DNA of 64,000 bases from Agroathelia rolfsii (GCA_018343915.1 JABRWF010000004.1:744001-808000); one strand, 5' to 3'. Numbered from the stretch's first letter, positions 50,140 to 61,965 are shown. Notes: generated from the sequence alone by a model not told the origin. Numbers and translations are program-made.

Positions 50140-52254
50140 CTACATGTCATCGGCGGCCAGCTTGGATCGCGCTCTTAAAGCCTTGCCATATTTGAAGAAC
50201 AAGAATGGCACCATAGCCAATAGGACGCCGATGCAGCCTAGCAACGTGCATGCCCAATCAATACCAAGTCCACGAAACATGGGCTGCGCGATAAGTGGAA
50301 GCCCGGCGGCGAAGAAGGATCGGAGGAAGGTATTAGCTGCTACGGCAGATGCACTGTACACTGTATACGCGTCGATCAAATAATTAATACCAGCCTACCA
50401 TTGAGTTGTCCTCGTCAGTCTCCCGAGCTAGACAAAGATAGATAGAAGGAAAACTTATCCACCTGGAAGATCAATAGGAAGCTGGTTCCTACGAACACCA
50501 GTCCAAGCACGCTCGGGAACCAGTTGATGCTAGTCCGAGCCGTCCAGCCTAGAAGGAAGAATCCAACGGGAAAGGAGACAGAACCGACCATCATCGGTAT
50601 TAACCGTCTCTCCGGCTCTACACGACCGTAACGTTCAACGAGAGGCGCAAAGAAGTGTTGCGAATAGACAATATTGATACCGGCCGCGATAAATGTACCG
50701 ACCAAGACAGCGAGGAAGGGAAGTGAGCCGACGAGGGTATTCCAGCCCCGATTTTGCTCGTAAATAATAGGTACCGCGGCAAATAGAAGATAAAGGACAC
50801 CATCTGACCATTAGAAACAAGATTAGTGCCAGGAGATTTGAGACAGAACCGCCGATACTTACATACAAATGAATTGTACAATGTGATACAAAAGACCATG
50901 GGTTCAAAGACGATCATTTTAATTGGCCGTAGAAGATTCTTGTCCAAGAAAGTCTTGAAGGTAAAATCTTGCATCTCATCTACGAAACGAATGATGTGTT
51001 AGTCAGACTGATGGAGAAAAAAGTGTCTTCCTACGTTTGCTATGCAGCGCCCATCTACCGGTCTTTCGGCGAAGCCGGCGGGCTTTCCTGGTCAAAAGAA
51101 CAGGTGCGAAAGTTTCTGGTAGAAAAAACAAATCGCATAGAATCTAGATGCCTTTTAGTAAATCGGTATAAGCCGTAATCAACAAGTTTCCCTTACGATA
51201 ATACTGGTAAGTATAACTGTCAGATACTCCGTCCATCTCCAGCCGAGATAGCTTTGGGATACGGCACCACCTAACAGTAATTGTATAATCAGATATCTGT
51301 GATCGCATGGAGTATGATATAAATGAATCTTACCGATGATTGGCCCAAGTGTAGGTCCACTGACGACTGCCAGAGAATAAAATACGACCGCAGTTCCCCG
51401 CTCCTTTTGATCAAATAAGTCCGCTAGGCCACCTCCAACGGTAGCCACGGGAGAGCTGGCACAAAATCCGGCAAAGAAACGTGTGATAAAAATAGTTTGC
51501 AAGTTTTCGGCGGTTGCAGTAGCAGCACTGAGGCAAATGAAGATAAACATTGGGACAAGCACGCTTATCCGCCGCCCATACATCTAACCAATGGACTGGC
51601 ATCAGGAGGGAAGACACGAATCAACGTAGCAATAATAAAGTCATACCTCCGATACAGGCGCAAACACCACGGGGCCCGGTATATAACCAGCGATAAAAAG
51701 GCTCAATCCGAGGATGGCAACTTCTGTGGATACACCGTACTGTCGAGCAACGTACGAGGTCGCGGGGCTGAATACTGAACTCGCAAAAGTGGAACACATT
51801 GTTGTGAAACCAAATAACATGGTTACAAGGACTTTACGGCGGAAAGGCCACTAAAGGAAAAAGTGAAACACATCAGTCTCCTAGGTCGATGAAACAATGG
51901 TTACGATAATGATATTACATTTTTGGGATTATCTGTGTCTGTCTTGGAATCAAAAGTAATAATATCGTCCGCCCATTGCCGTTCTTCTGCTGGAAGTTGG
52001 TTGTTGACTTGATCAGAAGGTTTTCTTTGAGTGGCCTTCTCAGCCTCTCCGAGATTTATCCCGTCCACAAAGGTAGCATTAGATGTTCTGTTTGACCCAT
52101 CATGAGACGGTCTTCTCATGGGAGTCGCCAAAGCAGAATGCGGTTCCGTCGGTGGAAAATGACGCTCATCATCGTCTGGAACATGACAGGAGTCTATATG
52201 ATCAGTAGTTGTAGACCGGCGCAGGGGTTTGATGTTAGTATTCGCAGGGTCCAT
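50140..52254 (-). CDS. MFS transporter, DHA1 (drug:H+ antiporter / polyamine-type)
   Basis: This is a plasma-membrane transporter with twelve predicted helices. The start is ATG at 52254 (MDPANTNIKPLRRSTTTDHI), followed by a hydrophilic tail of about 110 residues ending NPKNWPFRRKV. Typical DHA1 motifs follow: SVFSPATSYVARQYG, GYIPGPVVFAPVSEMYGRRI (motif A-like), RFFAGFCASSPVATVGGGLA, DLFDQKERGTAV and SGPTLGPIIGGAVSQ (antiporter motif C-like). The second half has FEPMVFCITLYNSFV, VYSQHFFAPLVERYGRVEPE, INYLIDAYTVYSASAVAANT and RSFFAAGLPLIAQPMFRGLG. The stop is at 50140. Length is about 550 residues with several introns. I see no lesion. The substrate cannot be set from sequence. Confidence 0.87.
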
Positions 52255-53650
52255 TGTCAAACAGGGGTGGACTTCAAAAATGCATTATCTCACTCTCCAC
52301 TCCGCTTTAAAAGCAAAGGAGGCCTTGGTGGAGCCTATGGCGTCACTCCTAAGAACGTGCCGGCCCAAGGTCAACGAACCTATGGAGGAGGCAGGCCGAG
52401 TCTGATGATGTTGTGACATGACCATGACTAATCAGGATGATCGTGATCATCGTTGGTTTCAGGTGGGTCGCAGTCCAGAACGCTTGCGGAGGTAGTCGAC
52501 AGCAAGTACTGGTATATTTGGAGATCACCTTGTGGGCGTGGCATGCGTACAGCGGCATAAGCCACAAGTTGCAATTGAAAATGTATAGAATAGCTTGCGG
52601 AGTGACATGTCATGCAGGTACTGTTAAATGTTTCAGCACTATTATAAAAGCGCCCTGCCTGTCATGAGAGTGCATTGGCGTTACCAGTAGCATATTTTGA
52701 GCGAGTCCATATTCCGAAGTTGATCCAGGATGACATAATCCACATGACTTTTACTGCGCAGCTGCACCCCCACACCACCGCCTGTCTATGATTCTTTTCT
52801 TCGCTGTCACGAATTTTGCGAACTGGTTGCTAACACTGGTAGATGATTCAAAGCTCGATCGGATTTTTTCCATTGTCTGGTATCTAGTAACTCTCGGGCT
52901 ATAACCTTGTTCAAATGCACCGACCGACTCATGTCTTTGGGGAAGGACATGAATACATTCATGCTTGTTTGGCTTCTTAATTATGACTGCTAAGCGTCAA
53001 TCAAGAATTGAGTGGCTTCTGCTGTTCTAGACCATCAAATGAATAACTAGAAATTGCATATATACAAAACAAGCGACAGACCATATCATAACGGGCATGG
53101 ATACATAATGTGTTTTCGGCGAACTTCCTATTCTATCATATGCGCACTCGTTCTTGTCAATCGGTTGGACTGATGCATAACGACCACCTGCTCTCACACA
53201 AAAAATTGTTTCTCTGCGCAATATACGACACAGTTACCGCGGAAGCGGCTCAAAAGTACGCCCGCACAACAACAACAGACAGCATTCGAATGTACAATTA
53301 GTTCCTTAGGCAGGCATGTGCTCATGGCCAATGGCTATCCGGAGGAATCTCTGATAAATACCAACAATGATGGCTAACGGACAGACCGGACTATGGCTGA
53401 TGGCATATGTTACATCCGCACATTAAATATCTATTGTTAGTGCTGAATTGTTGCTGCGGATCCTTTGCTCATCCAAGAGTCACGGTCATGTGTCTTCTGA
53501 AAACAGCCATCGGCGCGTTTAACGACTATTGCCATAACCAAAGCCTCCTTGTCCGTCCGACTACAGTGCTGGCACTCTGCGCTCATCTTACCCCTGAGTA
53601 TTTCTGTGCATGTTATTCAAGTTATCATAATCAATATCGATTCATTTTAT
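52255..53650. other. Intergenic region between MFS and GH7 genes
   Basis: This 1.4 kb is divergent promoter territory with no recognisable gene; the open frames are short. It presumably holds regulatory sites for the cellulase to its right. Confidence 0.5.
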
Positions 53651-53692
53651 CCGACACAGTTCCAGATAATCCCCGCACGATTTTGGTATAAA
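53651..53692 (+). promoter_or_regulatory. Upstream box and TATA of the first GH7 gene
   Basis: A 25-base box at 53651-53675 (core AGTTCCAGATAAT) is repeated almost exactly upstream of the second GH7 gene. Its end CCCCGC fits the CreA-type carbon-repression consensus on the other strand. A TATAAA follows at 53687-53692, about 62 bases before the ATG. Regulation by carbon source is an inference. Confidence 0.6.
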
Positions 53693-53753
53693 ATATGTAT
53701 GTCGACAACGAACGACTAGCATCGGTCAGAACAGGCAAGGCATCTACTCCAGA

Positions 53754-55656
53754 ATGTTCCCCAAGGCAGCTCTCTTCTCTCTCGCTCTTGCGGCTGTCAC
53801 ATCTGCTCAGCAGATTGGCACATACACCACTGAGACCCACCCGCCGCTCACGGTTCAGACTTGCACTACCAGTGGTGGCTGCACGAGCTCGACGCAATCC
53901 ATCGTGCTCGACGGCAACTGGCGCTGGACACACGAAACCGACGGTTATACTAACTGCTACACCGGCAATGCATGGGACACCAGCATTTGCACGAGCCCCA
54001 CTGTCTGCGCTGAGGATTGTGCTCTCGACGGTGCCGCCTATGAGAGTAAGCGTTACTTAGATACGACTTATAAAGGAGTGAAATCACGAGGATACTAATC
54101 ATCGGATACTCTAGGCACCTATGGTATCACTACGAGCGGCGATAGCTTGAAGCTCGACTTCGTCACTGGAAGCAACGTTGGCTCTCGTGTTTACCTCATG
54201 AACGAGGCCAATACAGAATATCAAATGTTCAAGCTCCTTAACCAGGAATTCACTTTCGACGTTGACGTCTCCAACCTTGGCTGCGGTATCAATGGCGCCC
54301 TCTATTTCTCACAGATGCCCGCCGATGGTGGAGCGTCAGAGTACCCGAACAATAAGGCTGGTGCTGCTTACGGCACTGGTTACTGTGACTCGCAGTGCCC
54401 TCAGGATATCAAATTCATCAACGGCGCTGTAAGTACTCTACTGGGCACAAATGCAGATAAATGTCTCATGATTTGGGCACTAGGCCAACATTAACGGCTG
54501 GAATGCCACGGACGCTAACTCCGGTAATGGAGAGTACGGAACTTGCTGCATGGAAATGGATATCTGGGAGGCCAACAAATACGCTACGGCTTTCACTGCT
54601 CACCCTTGCACTGTCACTGAGCAAACTGAATGCGACAGCTATGTCTCCGGCGAGTAAGTAGTTTTTTTCTTTCTCTTGATGGATCTTCATTGCCCTTGAA
54701 TTTTATATTGATTGAATCTTCCTAGGTGCGGAGCTCTCAGCGGAACCGCCCGTTACTCCGGTTACTGTGACAAGGACGGTTGCGATTACAACACCTGGCG
54801 ATTGGGCAATGAGACCTTCTTCGGTCCTGGTCTTACTGTTGACACTAACAGCGTTGTGACTGTTGTCACCCAGTTCATCACTGATGACGGTACATCCTCT
54901 GGCACGCTCTCTGAGATCCGCCGCATCTACGTCCAGGACGGCAAGGTGATCCAGAACGCAAACACTAACCAGCCTAACATTCCCACCACCAACTCTATCT
55001 CTACGGACTTCTGCACGGCTGAGAAGACCGAGTTCGGCGACACCAACTACTTCCAGACCGTTGGCGGGTAAGTGCTTAACACTCGTTTGCATTGCTCCGA
55101 GTGCTGACCGTTACCAACAGTCTCCCTCAATTGGGCAAGGCTTTGGGCGATGGTGTTGTCCTCGTTATGTCTATCTGGGATGATCATCAGGCCGATATGC
55201 TCTGGCTCGATTCTCTTGACGTAAGTTCACTTCTTGTTTTTAAACCTGAAACAAGAGCTGATAGAATGCCCATAGCCCTCTACTGGCAGTGCCTCTACCC
55301 CTGGTGTCTCTCGTGGCCCTTGCTCGACCACCTCTGGCGTCCCCGCTACCGTCGAAGGCAACTCGCCCAACGATTACGTTGTCTTCTCCAACATCCGCTG
55401 GGGTGACCTCGACTCCACCTACTCTTCTGGATCTTCTGGTTCCACTGGCTCCTCCAGTACCTCTGTCGCCGCCACCTCTACGGCTTCCAAGACCGCCACC
55501 TCGACTAGCGCCGCCGCGACATCCACGTCTACCTCTACGGCTGTCGCTGAGTACGGCCAGTGCGGTGGAGAGAACTGGACCGGCTCCACGACCTGCGCCA
55601 GTGGTCTTACCTGCGTGGAGGTGAACGCCTACTACTCCCAATGCCAGTCAGTGTAG
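53754..55656 (+). CDS. GH7 cellobiohydrolase (exo-cellulase) with C-terminal CBM1
   Basis: This secreted enzyme releases cellobiose processively from the reducing ends of cellulose. The start ATG at 53754 opens a signal peptide ([20 protein letters not shown]), followed by [17 protein letters not shown]. Catalytic residues lie in [12 protein letters not shown] (E, D and E of the ExDxxE motif, about 54540-54570). Family motifs include [36 protein letters not shown] and [16 protein letters not shown] Ser/Thr linker leads to a type-1 cellulose-binding module ([20 protein letters not shown]...YYSQC) and the stop at 55656. About seven introns, all GT-AG, can be placed. Length is near 515 residues, as expected for CBH I with CBM1. 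A closely related copy starts at 63807. Confidence 0.95.
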
Positions 55657-56117
55657 GAAGTTTATGATGTGAGAAGGTGGTGAAACTGCCTGATTCTTTC
55701 CTCTCTTTTTATTATTATGGGTCTTCGCGTACAAAGTACATGGAAATAGTAGCAAACAGATGTTCTTCTGAAAACTCTTTGTCTTTATATAAGAGAAATA
55801 TATCCGTATTTTTTCCTTCTATTTCTTACATATTGAGTATGAGCTTCCATGTCGCCTTTTGAAAAGCCCTCGTAAAGATTTGCACCTAAAGGAACAAACA
55901 TTCCAAACTCGACGAAGAATCCTGATGGACCAGCTGTGATATGTAGTAGCGACAACCCCCAGCTCATGCATAGTCGTGATCCAACATTCAAAAGTCTTCT
56001 TTATCAATTCAGGTCCATTCAATCAATTTCAAATGCCTCGTTTTTAAAGACACATTCAGGTTACACATGCAAGCCAGTACTAGTTTTGGTGCTCAAGGTA
56101 TCGGCACCACCCTCCAC

Positions 56118-56528
56118 TCAGAGTATGTCGACTTCATTGTTGTTCAGAACGCACTTAACTGTGATAGGTATGTTGATCCCGCTATAACCTGTGCATTTTC
56201 AGGTTTTAAAAGGGTTAAAGCTACCTCGCATGGAATCAATTTTAAGCATGGACTAACCAAGACTCGCAGGGTTATCTGAACAGCATGGGCACCAGCTGCC
56301 TGCCCGGGACCAACCAGGATCCGGGACGACCGAGAGAATACTGACTACGTTGTTATTGATAGAGCATTCAATGGTGATAGGGATGTTTATTTGTCGCTCA
56401 ACAGCTGTGGAGATTGCTCATCAGACCATTACGCAGAAGCGGAAATAACAACGGCTACAATACGAACCACTAGCAATGGTGCCAGAAGCGAGTGCAAGAC
56501 CAGTCGCAGCAACCGTCAAGAAACGCAT
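56118..56528 (-). CDS. Small secreted protein A, 92 residues, two INIPIT-type repeats
   Basis: I do not recognise the family. Three exons splice cleanly: 56528-56468 (61 nt), 56404-56258 (147 nt) and 56188-56118 (71 nt, TGA), with GT-AG introns of 63 and 69 bases, both in phase 1. Exon 1 encodes almost exactly a signal peptide (MRFLTVAATGLALASGTIAS). Exon 2 encodes ERQ, a first 19-residue repeat (INIPITIECSINNNVVSIL), then a linker with WSRAGSWCPCC. Exon 3 encodes Y-S-G and a second repeat (INIPITVKCVLNNNEVDIL) ending at the stop. Cysteines are at 34, 59, 61, 62 and 82. A TATA box (GCTATAAAA) lies about 100 bases upstream. The identical exon lengths in copy B argue that this is a real gene. 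The alternating hydrophobic pattern of the repeats suggests beta strands. Confidence 0.72.
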
Positions 56529-56628
56529 ATTGTAGGTTATACGTGGGGTATAAGATATAGGGCAATTGCTATAAGAGAGGATACTTGCAGTGAGCTGCAG
56601 TGGGGTGGAAAAAAAATGAAGTTGCAGA

Positions 56629-56637
56629 TTTTATAGC
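56629..56637 (-). promoter_or_regulatory. TATA box of small secreted protein gene A
   Basis: GCTATAAAA on the minus strand lies about 100 bases before the start codon of gene A. The same nine bases occupy the corresponding place before gene B. Confidence 0.65.
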
Positions 56638-57448
56638 AAAGCTGGTGGGTCTTGAAGCAGCTTGATGACGTATAGTCATAAACATGCCCAAAGACAGCTG
56701 ATCGATGAATACCATAGAACTTAATGCCCGAGTCCCCAAAAGTGAATGATGATGTACAGTGCGCATGGCCATAGGACTCGTGGGGACACCAGAACAATAC
56801 AAGTTAAGCCTATTACATTGAAGGGGAGTAGACACCAACCATTGTGTCATAATAGCTGTGCTCAGTACTTGCACCACATACATTTAGTTCTATTCAAAAT
56901 GGCCGAACCTATGTTTGATTGAATTGACGACCACTCAAGTTCCACCACATGATCACTGGCATTGATTCATGAACGCATGGACTATAAAGAAAATATCGAA
57001 TCCGGAAAACACCTGTTAAAGGTTGTTGGTTTTCTTCTAACTGGCTTGGACTAGGGCAAGTCAAAATCGCGGTCCGATTAAGTTATACTATGATGTCGAA
57101 GCGCCAGGTGGAGGACTAGGGCCAAGATGTAGGAATGAATGTACACACATAAAGCTTTCATGCCGCCTTTTGAGAAGCCCTCGTAAAAATTCGCACTCAA
57201 CGAAATGAATGTTTTAGACTCGGCGAGTAACTCTAATGGACTAGTTGTAGTAGTATGTAATAGTGGCAGCGCCTGCTCATCCATAGTCGCTATCCAGCAT
57301 TCAAAAGTCTTCTTTTTCAATTCAAGTCAATTCAATCAATCTGATTTTCATGTTCAAAACCAAATAATTCATCATTACAGACACATCAGGGTTACGCATG
57401 CAAGCCAGTAATAGTTCTGGTGCTTGAGACATTGTTACCACCCTCCAC

Positions 57449-57858
57449 TTAGAGTATGTTAACTATATTGTCGTTCAGAACGCACTGAACCGTGATGGGT
57501 ATGTTGATCCCGCCATAACCTATGCATTTCAGGTTTCGAAAACGTCAGAGCTACTTGGCACGGAATTAAATCAAAAAATGCACTGACCAAGGCTCGCAGG
57601 GTTGCTTGAGTAGCATGGGCACCAGCTGCCTGACGAGCCCCAAGGGGGACTTGTAGGGCTAGAGAGGATACTGATCCGATTGTTGTCGATGGAGCACAGA
57701 ATAGTGATGGGTATGTTTATCTGTCTCTCGATAGCTTTGGAGGCCGCGCATCAGAATGTTGCACCGAGTCATATGGCATAAAAATAGCAATACGGACCAC
57801 TAGCAATGGTGCCAGAAGCGAGTGCCAGGGCAGTCGTAGCAGCGGCAAAGAAACGCAT
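57449..57858 (-). CDS. Small secreted protein B, 92 residues, two INIPIT-type repeats
   Basis: This is the intact paralogue of gene A, with the same architecture. Exons are 57858-57798 (61 nt), 57734-57588 (147 nt) and 57519-57449 (71 nt, TAA), with introns of 63 and 68 bases, both phase 1. The signal peptide is MRFFAAATTALALASGTIAS. Repeat 1 is INIPITILCSIDNNRISIL, the linker has PPWGSSGSWCPCY, and repeat 2 is INIPITVQCVLNDNIVNIL at the very C-terminus. Cysteines are at 34, 59, 61 and 82; the fifth cysteine of A (62) is Tyr here. Exon lengths and splice sites are unchanged between A and B although many codons differ, which points to selection on the protein. I cannot assign a function; candidates are a cell-wall, surface-active or effector-like protein. 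Confidence 0.72.
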
Positions 57859-57960
57859 GTTGCAGATGACCTCTAGAGCACGAGATGTAGAGCGACTACT
57901 GGAAGAGGTAACACTTGCAGTGGGCTGAAATGATGATAGGATAATGCAACTTGGTGCAGG

Positions 57961-57969
57961 TTTTATAGC
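57961..57969 (-). promoter_or_regulatory. TATA box of small secreted protein gene B
   Basis: GCTATAAAA on the minus strand lies about 103-111 bases upstream of the start codon of gene B, at the same place as in gene A. Confidence 0.65.
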
Positions 57970-58440
57970 AAAATTGACTGGTCTCGACGCAGCCTGATGA
58001 CGTATAATCAAAACAACTCCCAGAGGCGAATACCCGACGAATGATGTAGAACTCAATGCCCGGGTGCTAAAAAGTGAGATGGGCTGAGCCATCAGATTCA
58101 TGAGAGCCCCAAAGTAATACAAATCAAGTCTGCTATATTGAAGGGGAATTGTTGTACTGTGACAGTTGCGCTCAGTACATCATGGACTTACACCATACAT
58201 TCAATTCTATTCAAAATGGCCAATTTCACTCTTGATTGGATTGACGACCGCTCAAACACCAGCACACGACCACCGGACATTAGTTCATGGATGCGTGTAT
58301 CACAAAGAAAACCAAATCCGAAGAACAAGGTCGTTGATTTTCCGCAGAGAATTTCTAATTAGGACAAGTCAACATTGCAGCCCGAGTAGTTTATGTCGAG
58401 GCACCAGGTGGAGGACCAGGGCCAAGATTTAGGAATGAAC

Positions 58441-60967
58441 GTATAAAACGAGGTGGTTGACAGCGACATGAGCAGGTTCAAGTTAAGCGACCAAAGCAAA
58501 GCGCCAGACCAAGATCAAAAAAGAAATAGATAAATAAATTCGAGTCGGCGAGTACACTGGAGCAATACACTTGGAGCAACAGCCAGGCTATCTGAGTCAA
58601 AAGCATGCACGGAGATTTGGAGGGTAAGACATCTACGGAATTTAGTAGTATTTCCTCGGTCCAAACTCTTGAATTGTTATTGTTTGCTTTGCCGTCCCGT
58701 CACGCGGCGTAATGATACATGATGTACGTATTTATTCAAGCCGTCTATCATCGCACCACTAGCACATGCCTAGAGGCAGGTGAACAATGGGCAATATAGG
58801 ATTCATTACTCAATGCTAGCGGTACTCAATGGCCTGTCCATCAGAGAATGATGTACCAATGGCTTGTCGGACTAACAAGACCATCAAACAATTGAATCAT
58901 TAGTGGGATTCAAACCTCTCGATTCAGCGGGTGATGGATTCAACGAGCGGAATCAAAGATCGAATTGAGCATTGCCGGTTTGAACGACACGATTCAAACA
59001 CTATTGCTGCGATTCATAGATCACTTCTGCAGCTATCCGGCAGAGTTTCAGTACAAACGCATAAAAGAAACAGCACTTATAGCATCATTCCAAGTGATTT
59101 TTAGGATGATCTATGTCATTTTTTTTTATTATCTCATAAGGGTTTCTGCGCCATTCATCATAGCCTTCCTATAAGTATAGATATCCAGAGCATTCCTAAG
59201 ATTTGATTTATTTACTATGAGTACAAACTTCAAGCCAAATAATCCTAATATTAAAAGTAGCTTTGCATTGCTAAGGGGAAGTGAAGATAATGGAAATGCT
59301 AAAGGTCAGTAGCAGTGGAGGTCTGAATCTGAATTTTGAATCAGCGAAGTGGGCTGAAGCGGCTGGATCAGATTTTGAATCGACAGGTTTGGACGCCCAC
59401 ATTTGACAGTGGCGTACGTTACTGTGTCGGACCACTGTTGGTTGATACCACAGCCGCATCAAATCTCGTTTCTGATACTTTTACAGAAAGAACCATATCC
59501 AGTAAAGATATATCCTGCTTCAAAAAATTATTCTCATTTCAAAGTCTAACGAGAAGTGCACAGAATCTTCTGGGCTGTCCTTTTCGCTGCAAGTTGCCCA
59601 TTATGTAAGCCGGTTGACTATGCGTATTAATACTGAGAATAGACATGTTAGCTTGGCATACTATTGCGGTTGATACATACAATATCCCAATATCTGGAAA
59701 TCGGTCTCGCGATGTAGCAGTGTGTAGACCCAATAGTCCAGAGAGCGCCGTAGCCAGGTACCCCCTTTATATAGAGATGGGGATACTACATTGATTCCTG
59801 TAGTTCCGTGTGTCCTTACAGAGTGCTGTATAGCTCTTTTTATTTGCTACATAGGTCATCAAAAATATGAAAAATTTTACGCAATGTATGTTACGTTAGA
59901 GCACTATCGTCACTGGCATTTAGCCACTCACTCCATAAACCACTGATTATTACATGCGAGTGTCTGGGCTACACCACAATTAGACATATGCTTTTTATAT
60001 AGAACATAAACGTTACAACTAACTATTACTTCAAATATTGAAAATAATAATAATAATTTTTAACCAAGCCCAGCATGTCAAGGTCTACCTTGGTTGGATT
60101 CATCTCATTCCAAGCGGCCATCTCGCCTGATCCCAGGTATGCATCTGAAACAATACGCATAGGCTAGTAATAATCATAATAATCGGCATCTAAAACTTAC
60201 CACATAACCCCTGAAACTATAGGTGACAGGATGTAATGCACAAACAAATCTATATTCATACTACCAGTGGTGTTTAGGCATGAGAACGTATGGACATGAT
60301 ATTTTAAAGTACGGACTTTATAGCAGGATGTAATCATGCATAGTGGATGAGGACGTACATATGCATCTGTGCTAATATGTATATTGGTTAGATGTGTTAC
60401 AACTTGTAACAGATAGGAGCCTAGCAAGAGGGAAATTGTACGTGCCAGTAGTGGTATGAAGACAAGCCTGAGAGAAGAAAAATGGGCGACCACATCCCAC
60501 TTGTATCATACAAGTAGGGATTTCTTCTTCTGTCGATCCTAAGTCAGACTGGAACGCCAAGTAAGTACATGCCGATTTTGCCGATAACAATACTTCCAAA
60601 CTATAGCTACATAGCGCGATATAGTCACTCTGTATATATTGCAGTCTGGTTGATGGAGCGTGTGTATTGAGGACTATGTAGCCTTATATAGGAGCCCCAG
60701 TACCATGTAAATAAGGAGTATCTATAGTAGAAAAAACGTGTCTCCTGATAAAGTCAATATAGTAGTGATTACAAAAGAATTGGCAGATCGGTTGCCGTTG
60801 ATGTCAGTTTCATCGATCAACATCTACTTCTGATAATGAGGGAAGCAGTTTGAATTGACCCTAGTAGCCGTGCGGGCCGGGATTTTTTTTTTTTTTTTTT
60901 TGCTTATAGAAAGTACGGTGAGCCAATTACACGTTCGTTTGAAATAGTAGTATGATGATCGCTATTA
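58441..60967. other. AT-rich intergenic region
   Basis: This 2.5 kb holds no gene that I can support. It contains a T-run of 19 at about 60883-60901 and short open frames with no recognisable protein. Composition resembles degenerate, possibly transposon-derived sequence, but I see no clear termini in this part. Confidence 0.45.
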
Positions 60968-61965
60968 TACAGTGGTGTGCAAGAATAAATAGATCTCACC
61001 CCTAATTCGTTGATTTCCACTACTTCTGTACAGAGTCATGCCAAATAAAAATTCATTTGATACACCGTAGAGGTGATTAGAGTGTCTGTAAGATCAGAAT
61101 ATCATACCCCGGAGTTTTTCAGAAAGAAGCCCATTTTCATTTCTACCAATACTTCTACCAGCCACCTTATTTTGGGTAAAAGGATCAGTAAAAGTGGGAA
61201 TCACGTGATTACATATATATATATATATATATGTTCATATACCGCATCACGTACTAAAAACAAACTACGGTGTAAAGAGGGACTATAGTGTAAGTTACTC
61301 AGGGTAAGGAAGTGTGGTAGTGTAAGAACCACGTGATTATATTCTGGCAAAGAATTAGGTCATGTGATCAGCAAGACGATATGTACAGACTACCATGTCC
61401 GAACACAGGGTGACTCATGAAAGCATGAGGAGCTGAAGACATTCAAAGAATGAATGAACTTGGTTTTCATTCTTGAATCATGTGATCAGCACTTTTTACC
61501 AAATCCTTTATCCAACGTAGAGGTGTTTGCTAAGATTAACATTTTTCTCTTGAAAACCCTAGGGTGTTAATATCTTCTGTGATAGATAGGGCAATTTTGA
61601 TTGAATTTCCTAAGTCTGGTATCTAAATTTATTTTGAGGTCTTCCTATTTTTTATGGAGAGCAAAACGCTACAGAAGCTTAAAACAAAATCTTCAATTCA
61701 AGCACGTTTTATTTTAACCTACTGTAGTGTTTTGCTCTCCATGAAAAATAGGAGTACCTCAAAATAAATTCAGATACCAGGCTTAGGAAATTCGATTACA
61801 ATTGCCTTATCTAGACCTATCACAGAAGGTATTGAGATCCTGACGTTACAGACACCCTAATACTCAGCTCTACGATGTATCAAATGAATTTTATTTGGCA
61901 CGAGTCTGTACAGAAGTAGTGGAAATTAACAAATTAGGGGTAGAAATTTCTTTACGCGCCACTAT
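60968..61965. mobile_element. Non-autonomous inverted-repeat element, Tc1/mariner-like termini
   Basis: The left end TACAGTGGTGTGCAAG (from 60968) and right end, whose reverse complement reads TATAGTGGCGCGTAAAG (to about 61965), begin long imperfect inverted repeats. The segment around 61008-61100 (CCACTACTTCTGTACAG, then GCCAAATAAAAATTC) pairs with 61845-61930. An inner pair, about 61561-61674 with 61722-61840, forms a further palindrome centred near 61700. CAGTGG ends next to TA are usual for Tc1/mariner elements and their MITEs. No transposase frame is present. About 400 bases (61100-61500) interrupt the left arm. Confidence 0.7.

Larger units (their letters stand above)
55838..57128. repeat. 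Tandem 1.3-kb duplication, unit A
   Basis: Sequence from about 55838 (GCCTTTTGAAAAGCCCTCGTAAA) to the CAGGTGGAGGAC region at about 57105 recurs about 1.3 kb to the right in the same orientation. The offset grows only from about 1,310 to 1,330 bases along the unit. The unit contains small secreted protein gene A with its promoter and 3' region. Edges are approximate. Confidence 0.82.
57150..58440. repeat. Tandem 1.3-kb duplication, unit B
   Basis: This is the second copy of the block described at 55838-57128, carrying small secreted protein gene B. Its right edge is near CACCAGGTGGAGGACCAGGG at about 58405, which corresponds to about 57100 in unit A. Confidence 0.82.

Noticed and set aside
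25262..52254. Two P450s, an NAD(P)-binding protein and an MFS transporter as a secondary-metabolite cluster
   Set aside because: They are spread over 27 kb with large housekeeping-type genes (PAG1, FHA/STRIPAK) between them, and no synthase, terpene cyclase or NRPS is present.
56118..57858. Small secreted proteins as hydrophobins
   Set aside because: They lack the eight-cysteine pattern with two CC pairs that defines hydrophobins; only four or five cysteines are present, in a WCPC context.
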